Assembly: GCA_031289625.1 (NCBI GenBank) | Contig: JAITPB010000145.1 | Coordinates: forward strand, 1-6,280 | Direction: 5' to 3' | DNA from: Clostridiales bacterium | GTDB lineage: Bacteria; Bacillota; Clostridia; Lachnospirales; WQUN01 | DNA length: 6,280 bases | In this document: in pieces, positions 1 through 5,021 of the stretch | How the letters are laid out: the number at the start of each line of letters is the position of its first letter | Position numbering within the stretch: the stretch's first letter is position 1 | The notes under the pieces: generated by a model | Told to the model about the DNA's origin: nothing | The model's input: only the letters and a program-made list of their open reading frames with translations | Database searches by the model: none | Position numbers and translations under genes: made by a program

Positions 1-780
1 CATGTTGATTTTGCAGACGGCCATGGCTGCGGCCTTACGCAGCATTTCGTTGGGGATGCCGCGCGCGCCTTTGAGTTTGCCGCCGTATTGGTTGCAGGTT
101 TCCACGCAAACCGGATCCACACTGCTGGCGCCGTGCAGGACAATGGGATAACGCTGGAAGCCAGCCGCCTCTAATTTTGCCGTAATGGCGACCAGGCGAT
201 CAAAATCCAGCTTAGGCTCGCCCTTAAACTTGTAAGCGCCGTGGCTGGTGCCAATGGCGATCGCCAAAGAGTCTACGCCGGTGCGCTTCACAAAATCCAC
301 CGCTTGATCGGGATCCGTGTAGGTCGCGTTGGCGGCGTCCACGCTGACTTCATCCTCCACACCGGCCAGCTTGCCCAGTTCCGCTTCCACCACAACGCCT
401 TTGGCGTGCGCGTACTCCACCACTTCTTTGGTTTTGGCGATATTGGTTTCATAATCGTAATGAGAACCGTCAAACATAACAGAGGTAAAGCCGGTTTCGA
501 CGCAGAGCTTGACCGTTTCCAGATCCGGCCCATGATCCAGATGCAGCGCGAGATCGACGCCTGTCTCGGTGACAGCGGCATCGACCATCGCTTTTAAATA
601 TTCCGGGTTGGCGTATTGCAGCGCACTGCGGGAGACCTGCAGGATGACGGTGGAGTTGCGGGCCTTCGCGGCGCGTGTGACCGCCTGAAGGATTTCCATA
701 TTGTTGATGTTGAACGCGCCGACGGCGTATTTGTTTTCAAACGCCTTCGCGAACATATCTTTCGTTGTGACCAATGCCAT
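1..780 (-). CDS. fba: Class II fructose-1,6-bisphosphate aldolase (3' end beyond the window)
   Basis: This gene encodes the zinc-dependent cytosolic aldolase that reversibly splits fructose-1,6-bisphosphate into dihydroxyacetone phosphate and glyceraldehyde-3-phosphate in glycolysis and gluconeogenesis. The 260 visible residues start MALVTTKDMF and show the class II signatures in order: LDHG at 81-84 (catalytic Asp82, zinc ligand His83), VMFDGSH near 101-107, VEAELG at 131-136 (Glu134), GTSHG at 177-181 (His180) and VLHGAS at 214-219 (His216). The frame is still open at KINM, where the family normally continues into a DTD phosphate-binding segment, so roughly the last 50 residues are probably missing. 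The ATG at 780 is preceded by AAGGGG with 7 nt spacing. The gene lies 29 nt after hydE with no terminator between them, and a promoter overlaps the end of hydE. The role assignments come from family knowledge; the motifs are read directly. Confidence 0.95.
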   Translation of the reverse strand, partial: MALVTTKDMFAKAFENKYAVGAFNINNMEILQAVTRAAKARNSTVILQVSRSALQYANPEYLKAMVDAAVTETGVDLALHLDHGPDLETVKLCVETGFTSVMFDGSHYDYETNIAKTKEVVEYAHAKGVVVEAELGKLAGVEDEVSVDAANATYTDPDQAVDFVKRTGVDSLAIAIGTSHGAYKFKGEPKLDFDRLVAITAKLEAAGFQRYPIVLHGASSVDPVCVETCNQYGGKLKGARGIPNEMLRKAAAMAVCKINM

Positions 781-808
781 AAGATGACCCCTTTCTTAGA
801 TTGCCTTT

Positions 809-837
809 ATTATAAACAGATCGGGGCCGTTTTACAA
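809..837 (-). promoter_or_regulatory. Candidate SigA/sigma-70 promoter for fba, inside the 3' end of hydE
   Basis: Read on the minus strand, a TTGTAA -35 box (832-837) is followed after exactly 17 nt by a perfect TATAAT -10 box (809-814). The -10 box overlaps the hydE stop codon (810-812). Transcription would begin near position 802, giving a leader of about 20 nt that includes the AAGGGG ribosome binding site of fba. This would let the aldolase be expressed independently of the hydrogenase maturation operon. The match is good but rests on sequence alone. Confidence 0.65.
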
Positions 838-1865
838 CTGTGGGATTCTTGATTCCATTCAGCGTGATCCCCGCGGGAAAAATCCGGTGTGAAGCCAGCC
901 ACGCGGAGCCGGTTTTCCAAACAGCGCCGGCATTCAGCCGCTTCATCGCCGGTGCAGATTTTGTTGTCATACAGGGCGTATTGTTTGCGCACCCCTTTCG
1001 GCGACAGATTTGGCATCACCACGTTTGCACCGGCGGCCAGCCCTTTTTCGCGCCCAAAAGGGGATATGGTTCCCAGCGCGGTGGTGGCGGGGATCAGCGC
1101 GGCGGGCGCGATCAAACGGCACAGCGCGACCATTTTCAGTGTCATGTCCAGCGTTCCCGCCGGATACGCCTTCAGGGGCGTATCCGATTGCGGGATGAAC
1201 GGCCCGACGCCAATCATGTGCGGCTGCAGTTCCTGCAAAAAGCGCAAATCCTCCAGCAGAGCTTCCGGCGTCTGGAAAGGCGAACCCACCATGAAGCCCG
1301 CCCCCACTTGATACCCGATTTCTTTCAAAGTAAATAAGCACTGCTTGCGCGCCGCCAAACTCATGGACGCGGGATGCAGACGGCGGTAATGCTCTTCGTT
1401 CGCCGTCTCATGGCGGAGCAGATACCGGTTCGCGCCTGCGCGAAAAAATGCCTCATAACTTTCGCGGCTCTTTTCTCCCAGCGACAGGGTAATGGCGTGC
1501 TGGGGAAAAGCGCGCCGGATGCGGCTGACAATCGACACGATGCGCTCGTCCGTGTAATGCGGATCCTCGCCGCTTTGCAGCACGAATGTCTGATAGCCCA
1601 GCGCGCTGCCCTGAGCGCAGCAGTCCAAAATTTCCTCGTCGGTCAGACGGTAACGCGCCAGCGCGCGGTTGCTGGCGCGAAGGCCGCAATAGGAACAGTT
1701 TCTCGCGCAATAACTGGAAAACTCGATCAGCCCGCGAAAATATATCTTATCGCCGTAATACTGCCGGCAGGTTTCACGCGCGTGTTGAAACAGCCGGTCT
1801 TTTTCCACCGCGTCTTCTATTTGGATAAAATGCAGAATGTCGTTATCCTCACGCAAGCGGATCAA
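810..1865 (-). CDS. hydE: [FeFe]-hydrogenase H-cluster radical SAM maturase HydE
   Basis: HydE is a cytosolic radical S-adenosylmethionine enzyme that acts after HydG on the iron-carbonyl-cyanide synthon during assembly of the diiron part of the H-cluster. The 351-residue protein has the radical SAM CX3CX2C motif at Cys53, Cys57 and Cys60, within the context YCARNCSYCGLR, followed by LQSGED near 96-101 and GVGPFIPQ near 219-226. Near the C-terminus Cys304, Cys312 and Cys315 form a C-x7-C-x2-C triad with the spacing known from Thermotoga HydE, where it holds an accessory cluster. The start is a TTG overlapping the hydF stop as TTGA. An in-frame TGA lies four codons upstream and the next Met comes long after the cluster motif, so an early TTG is forced; the TTG at codon 4 is the only close alternative. 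The N-terminus is somewhat short for the family. The gene is last in the maturation operon. Confidence 0.95.
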   Translation of the reverse strand: MIRLREDNDILHFIQIEDAVEKDRLFQHARETCRQYYGDKIYFRGLIEFSSYCARNCSYCGLRASNRALARYRLTDEEILDCCAQGSALGYQTFVLQSGEDPHYTDERIVSIVSRIRRAFPQHAITLSLGEKSRESYEAFFRAGANRYLLRHETANEEHYRRLHPASMSLAARKQCLFTLKEIGYQVGAGFMVGSPFQTPEALLEDLRFLQELQPHMIGVGPFIPQSDTPLKAYPAGTLDMTLKMVALCRLIAPAALIPATTALGTISPFGREKGLAAGANVVMPNLSPKGVRKQYALYDNKICTGDEAAECRRCLENRLRVAGFTPDFSRGDHAEWNQESHSCKTAPICL

Positions 1866-3121
1866 AAGACCTCCACCTCATCCCGCAGAATCGCCAGGCT
1901 TCTGTCCAATACATCGTTGCAGTACGCCAGAAACAGCCCGTAATTGGTGATGGCGGCGCCGTGTTCCCGAGCGGCGCGCAGACGGTTTATCATTTCGATC
2001 CGGGCGATCATGCATCCGCCGCAGTGAATGATGAGGGCGTATTCATTTAAATTCTCCGGATATTCCCGGCCCGAAGTGAAATGAATGTCTAAATTTTTGC
2101 CTGTTATTTTCAGGAGCAGCTTGGGTATCTTCACGCGCCCAATGTCTTCATGGCTGCGATTGTGCGTACAGGTTTCCGCCACAAGGACTTTGTCGCCGTC
2201 CCGCAGGTTGGGTATGCTCTTCACGCCTGCCAGCAGCAATTTCAGATCGCCTTTCTGCCGCGCCATCAAAATGGAAAATGAGGTTAAAGGGATTTCCGGG
2301 GGAACAATGCGCGACACAAACCCAAACGCCTGTGAATCTGTTACAACCAAATCCACCCGCCGCAAATCACGAAGCGCATCCGCTAAATCCAGCTCTGTTG
2401 TGACATGGCATCTCAGCCGGTGATCCAGGCAAGCCCGTATCATTTGCGCCTCGGGTAAAATCAAACGCCCCACAGGCGCTTCGCTGTCCACGGGAATGAC
2501 GCAGACCATCACTGCGCCGGCGGGCAGCAGTCCGCCCAGCAAATCGCGCTCTTCTTCGCGGAGAGCGTCCAGCCGTTTGGCCATCTCGGCTTTCAGCCGT
2601 TCCAATGTTTCCGGCTGGAAGCTGGACACGGCCATCACGTTCGGACGAATGTCCGGACATTCGTCCAGGTGAATGTCCGGCGGGCATTTCCGGAAAACAT
2701 CCGCGATCAATTCCTCCGGACAAGTGTCCGGGCAGGCGTCCGCTTTGGTGATCAGCGTCAGATAAGCCGCGCCGCGCCGTTTCAATTCCTGGACAAACGC
2801 GCGGTATTCGTCCCAATCCGGGGATTGCGGGTCAATCGCGTACAGCACGAGGTTGGCGCGGTTTAATACAGCCGCCGTTTTTTGCACGCGCGCTTCCCCC
2901 AGCGGGCTGCCGTCGCCCAACCCGGCGGTGTCGATGAGTGTGATGGGCCCATGCGGCAGCAATTCCATCACTTTGACCACCGGATCGGTCGTGGTGCCAG
3001 GGATGTCTGATACAATGGCGTTGTCCGTATCGGTAATGGCATTGAACAGGGAAGATTTTCCCGCGTTGCACGCTCCGAAAATAGCGACAGTCATCCGGCC
3101 GCTTTGCGTCGCCGCGTTCAT
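1862..3121 (-). CDS. hydF: [FeFe]-hydrogenase H-cluster maturation GTPase HydF
   Basis: HydF is the GTPase and iron-sulfur scaffold that carries the diiron precursor and delivers it to apo-hydrogenase. The N-terminal GTPase domain shows the P-loop GACNAGKSS at 16-24, the switch region PGTTTDP at 41-47, DTAG at 64-67 and TKAD at 125-128. A dimerisation segment occupies the middle. The C-terminal cluster domain has CTH at 318-320 and HCGGC at 366-370, giving the family's three-cysteine cluster site (Cys318, Cys367, Cys370). The segment at about 129-160 carries extra cysteines (130, 134, 146, 155) in repeated Cys-Pro contexts, which I do not associate with typical HydF. The protein has 419 residues, slightly long for the family. 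The ATG overlaps the hydG stop by 4 nt (ATGA) and is preceded by AGAGGG at about 10 nt. The end overlaps the hydE TTG. Confidence 0.95.
   Translation of the reverse strand: MNAATQSGRMTVAIFGACNAGKSSLFNAITDTDNAIVSDIPGTTTDPVVKVMELLPHGPITLIDTAGLGDGSPLGEARVQKTAAVLNRANLVLYAIDPQSPDWDEYRAFVQELKRRGAAYLTLITKADACPDTCPEELIADVFRKCPPDIHLDECPDIRPNVMAVSSFQPETLERLKAEMAKRLDALREEERDLLGGLLPAGAVMVCVIPVDSEAPVGRLILPEAQMIRACLDHRLRCHVTTELDLADALRDLRRVDLVVTDSQAFGFVSRIVPPEIPLTSFSILMARQKGDLKLLLAGVKSIPNLRDGDKVLVAETCTHNRSHEDIGRVKIPKLLLKITGKNLDIHFTSGREYPENLNEYALIIHCGGCMIARIEMINRLRAAREHGAAITNYGLFLAYCNDVLDRSLAILRDEVEVF
1869..1879 (-). promoter_or_regulatory. Ribosome binding site supporting the TTG start of hydE
   Basis: GAGGTGGAGGT lies inside the last codons of hydF, just before the hydE TTG. 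It offers two Shine-Dalgarno-like cores: GAGGTG, about 8 nt from the TTG, and GGAGGT, only about 3 nt away. The unusually strong site compensates for a poor start codon and supports initiation or re-initiation at the hydF/hydE junction. Confidence 0.6.
2643..2666. repeat. Perfect 24-bp palindrome inside hydF
   Basis: Positions 2643-2654 (GGACGAATGTCC) are the exact reverse complement of 2655-2666, with no spacer. The core GAATGTCCGG at 2647-2656 recurs as a direct repeat at 2671-2680, 24 bp away. The DNA encodes about residues 152-160 of HydF, in its Cys-Pro-rich segment. It could be a folded element, a protein-binding site, or the relic of a palindromic repeat captured in frame. The symmetry is read directly and the role is unknown. 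Confidence 0.8.
2716..2731. repeat. Second short palindrome in the same hydF segment
   Basis: The 7-bp arms CCGGACA and TGTCCGG flank a 2-nt centre. The same TGTCCGG/CCGGACA word makes up the core of the 24-bp palindrome about 50 bp away, so the two look related. The DNA encodes the CPDTCP stretch (residues 130-135) of HydF. Function is unknown. Confidence 0.6.
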
Positions 3122-4497
3122 ATAAATAGATCCCTCTGCCCCTCTTCCAACAGGTGCAGCCTTTCTTTGACGAGATTTTTCACCTTTTCATGGTCTATGC
3201 GCGCTATTTTTTCCTCAATGATCTGGTTCATTAATGTATTGAAGCGTTCGTCCCCATAGTCCAGCCCGTATTCTTTCAATGTGAAAAGCGCGTTGGGCAG
3301 ACAGACATTTTTGATGTTGCCGCTTTTGGCCAGCGCCATAAAGCGATCGCCAACCCGGCCTTTCCGGTAACAGGCGGTGCAGAAGCTGGGGATCAAGCCT
3401 TCTTCCATCAGCCATGTGATGATTTCGCTTGCTTCCCGCCTGTCCGCCAGTTCAAACTGCTGGCCGCCGTTGGCCCGCGAGCTGTACCCGCCCACTTCTA
3501 CGGAAGATCCCGCGCTGATTTGCGAGATGCCCGTGCCGATGAGTTTTTTGCGCATTTCGGCAGATTCCCGCGTGGAAATGATCATGCCGGTGTAAGGAAC
3601 CGCCAGACGGACCACGGCGGCCAAACGCAAAAAGAGTTCGTCATCTACGGCATAAGGGGACGGTTCCGCACCCTCCGCCGGGCAGAGGCGCGGCATAGAG
3701 ATGGTGTGGAACCCTACGCCGAATTTCCGTTCCAGATGCTCGTTGTGCAGCATCAGGCCGATCACTTCAAAACGCGGATCGTACAGGCCGAACAGTACCC
3801 CGCCGCCCACGTCCGCAATCCCCGCCTCCATGGCGCGGTCGAAAGCGCCGGTATGCCACAGATAATTATGCTTAGGGCCGGATGGATGCACAAGCTCGTA
3901 AGTGGGACGGTGATATGTTTCCTGAAACAGAATGTAAGTACCAATTTGCGCTTCTTTCAAAAGCCGGTAACTTTCCGTATCCATGGCCGCGACATTGACA
4001 TTGACGCGCCGTATTTCGCCCCGTTGAAATTTCATGGCGTATATTTCCCGGATGCAGTCCAGCACATAGGAGAGCGGACAGTGCTCCGGATCTTCCCCCG
4101 CTTCCAGCGCCAGCCGCTTATGACCCATTTTTTCCAGCAGACGGACTTCCTCCCGCAGTTCCTCCATAGACAGCCTGCGCCGGGGCGTCTTATTGCCGTA
4201 CTGAAAGCCGCAGTAAACGCAGTTGTTGACGCAGTAATCGCTGATGTAGAGCGGCGCGAACAGCACCACGCGCTCGCCGTAAATCTGTTCTTTGATGCGC
4301 CGCGCGGCGCGAAAAATACGTTGGGTGCAGTTCTCGCTTTCCGTGTTGAGCAGAACGGCCACGTCGCGGTGCGTCAAGCCCTCAAACCGCTCCGCTTTGT
4401 CCAGGATGCGATCGATCTCCTCATCCGAGGCGGTCTGTGTTTCCGCCAGCAAGCGCTGGATATACTCGGCTTCGGCGTAAAATTCCCCGCCGTTCAT
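3118..4497 (-). CDS. hydG: [FeFe]-hydrogenase H-cluster radical SAM maturase HydG (tyrosine lyase)
   Basis: HydG is a cytosolic radical SAM enzyme that splits tyrosine into p-cresol and dehydroglycine, yielding the CO and cyanide ligands of the H-cluster on an iron synthon. The 459-residue protein is of normal length. The N-terminal CX3CX2C motif is at Cys89, Cys93 and Cys96, in the context ISDYCVNNCVYCGFQ. The C-terminal auxiliary cluster motif C-x2-C-x22-C is at Cys373, Cys376 and Cys399, which is diagnostic for HydG and separates it from the related thiamine enzyme ThiH. SAGSSVEVGGY at 328-338 and the LEAGEDP stretch at 131-137 also fit. The ATG overlaps the stop of the TM1266-like gene by 4 nt (ATGA), with GAGGG 7 nt upstream. 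The stop overlaps the hydF start in the same way. All cluster-binding residues are present, so the enzyme should be active. Confidence 0.97.
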   Translation of the reverse strand: MNGGEFYAEAEYIQRLLAETQTASDEEIDRILDKAERFEGLTHRDVAVLLNTESENCTQRIFRAARRIKEQIYGERVVLFAPLYISDYCVNNCVYCGFQYGNKTPRRRLSMEELREEVRLLEKMGHKRLALEAGEDPEHCPLSYVLDCIREIYAMKFQRGEIRRVNVNVAAMDTESYRLLKEAQIGTYILFQETYHRPTYELVHPSGPKHNYLWHTGAFDRAMEAGIADVGGGVLFGLYDPRFEVIGLMLHNEHLERKFGVGFHTISMPRLCPAEGAEPSPYAVDDELFLRLAAVVRLAVPYTGMIISTRESAEMRKKLIGTGISQISAGSSVEVGGYSSRANGGQQFELADRREASEIITWLMEEGLIPSFCTACYRKGRVGDRFMALAKSGNIKNVCLPNALFTLKEYGLDYGDERFNTLMNQIIEEKIARIDHEKVKNLVKERLHLLEEGQRDLFI

Positions 4498-4748
4498 GAC
4501 AATTCCCTCGGCGAAACAGCGGTTTTGATGGTCAGGCCGGGCAGTTTTCCCAATTGGCCTGTAAACGCGTTGATCTCATCCATCTCCGCCACGACGGCAA
4601 TGGCGATCACGGCCATGTCCATCTCGTCAAACGGCAGGCCCATGCGGCCCTTGACAATGTTCTTATGCGCGGATACGATACTGTTAAAGTTTTTCTGTGT
4701 TTCCTGCGTCGATTCCAAAATGGCGCTGATGACGGCGATTCGTTTCAT
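4494..4748 (-). CDS. TM1266-type iron-only hydrogenase system regulator (small ACT-like protein)
   Basis: This is an 84-residue cytosolic protein matching the small family typified by Thermotoga TM1266, found almost always beside [FeFe]-hydrogenase maturation genes and named a putative hydrogenase system regulator. Visible hallmarks are the start MKRIAVISAILE, the central GRMGLPF (about 35-41) and the C-terminal INAFTGQLGKLPG block (about 59-71) followed by TIKTAV. The family has an ACT/NikR-like ferredoxin fold with no DNA-binding domain, and its ligand and mechanism are not known. The last residues, SPRELS, form a short tail. The gene is first in the maturation operon. Its ATG is preceded by GAGGAGG (4756-4762) with 7 nt spacing, the strongest ribosome binding site in the window, and its stop overlaps the hydG start. 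Confidence 0.9.
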   Translation of the reverse strand: MKRIAVISAILESTQETQKNFNSIVSAHKNIVKGRMGLPFDEMDMAVIAIAVVAEMDEINAFTGQLGKLPGLTIKTAVSPRELS

Positions 4749-4773
4749 GATACAGCCTCCTCAAAATAAAAAT

Positions 4774-4782
4774 AAAATATCA
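4774..4782 (-). promoter_or_regulatory. Weak candidate extended -10 promoter for the maturation operon
   Basis: The leader between the terminator and the first operon gene is extremely AT-rich. The best promoter-like element on the minus strand is TGATATTTT, an extended -10 (TG-n-TATTTT, hexamer 4774-4779) without a recognisable -35 box, since the corresponding place is the terminator T-tract. It would give a leader of about 20 nt. The AT bias makes chance matches likely. A promoter upstream of the terminator, with the hairpin acting as an attenuator, is the alternative. Confidence 0.25.
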
Positions 4783-4794
4783 AATCAAAAATAT

Positions 4795-4836
4795 AAAAAA
4801 AGCACACCTCTCATTAAATTGAAATGAAAGGTGTGC
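4795..4836 (-). terminator. Strong intrinsic terminator between ftsH and the hyd operon
   Basis: On the minus strand, 14-nt arms (4823-4836 and 4802-4815) pair along their full length with one G-U wobble around a 7-nt loop, and are followed at once by seven T residues (4795-4801). The arms include GCACACC and GGTGTGC. There is no comparable T-tract on the plus-strand side, so the direction is minus. It most likely ends the ftsH transcript about 185 nt after its stop codon, and it sits 47 nt before the TM1266-like ATG. Confidence 0.88.
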
Positions 4837-4848
4837 GAATTTCCGCGC

Positions 4849-4898
4849 GTCCCTGCTTAGGGCAAACCCTGCTTAGGGGGCAAGCCCCGCTTAGGGAC
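4849..4898 (-). repeat. Three-copy GC-rich repeat able to fold as a three-way junction
   Basis: The plus-strand unit CCC(T/C)GCTTAGGG occurs at 4851-4862, 4867-4878 and 4885-4896 (steps of 16 and 18 bp). On the minus-strand transcript GUCCCU (4893-4898) can pair with AGGGAC (4849-4854). Between them lie two hairpins: GGGG-CUUG-CCCC (4877-4888) and AGGG-UUUG-CCCU (4859-4870). The linkers are AAGC, CUAAGC and AAGC, so the fold is nearly symmetric. It lies in the ftsH 3' untranslated region, just ahead of the terminator. It may be a dispersed intergenic repeat family or an mRNA 3'-end structure; sequence alone cannot decide. Confidence 0.6.
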
Positions 4899-4906
4899 CC
4901 CCCCGT

Positions 4907-5004
4907 TCAGGAGGTCTTCACGCTGATATTGGCGCCTTTCAAATCAGAAAACTCTTTGATCCGAACATGCTGAGATCAAAAAATTCTTTTTTGTTAGGAT
5001 ACAT
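4907..5004 (-). pseudogene. Possible decayed or frameshifted small reading frame, unidentified
   Basis: An ATG at 5004 opens a 21-codon frame (MYPNKKEFFDLSMFG...) ending at 4939. A one-base shift after about residue 14 would continue into a plausible coding stretch, IKEFSDLKGANISVKTS, ending with TGA at 4907-4909. There is no clear ribosome binding site, and the region includes an A6/T6 inverted repeat (4977-4993) that makes chance Lys and Phe codons likely. I do not recognise the product. It could equally be untranslated 3' sequence of the ftsH message. Confidence 0.15.
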
Positions 5005-5021
5005 GATTGTGGTAAGCCAGC

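Larger units (their letters stand above)
4837..5021. other. Intergenic region downstream of ftsH
   Basis: This non-coding stretch separates the ftsH stop from the terminator. From the ftsH side it holds the doubtful small reading frame with its A6/T6 inverted repeat, a run of seven C residues on the plus strand (4898-4904), and the three-copy repeat. I see no tRNA, no recognised riboswitch and no transposase remnant in it. Confidence 0.6.

Noticed and set aside
241..597. A 118-codon plus-strand frame at the left end
   Set aside because: It is the antisense shadow of fba, whose zinc-ligand motifs are all present on the minus strand.
1374..1943. A 189-codon plus-strand frame over hydE
   Set aside because: It is antisense to a well-supported gene, has no recognisable domain and crosses the hydE/hydF junction.
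3520..4827. A 435-codon open frame on the plus strand
   Set aside because: It lies antisense to hydG, which has full family motifs and diagnostic cysteine spacing. Its composition (His- and Arg-rich with a low-complexity end) fits a shadow frame, and it runs through the terminator hairpin.
4849..4898. CRISPR-like array
   Set aside because: The units are only 12 nt, with gaps of 4-6 nt and no unique spacers; they form hairpins rather than a repeat-spacer pattern.
4977..4993. A6/T6 inverted repeat as a second terminator
   Set aside because: The stem is almost entirely A-T pairs with a 3-nt loop and is too weak; the GC-richer hairpin at 4795-4836 is a far better terminator.
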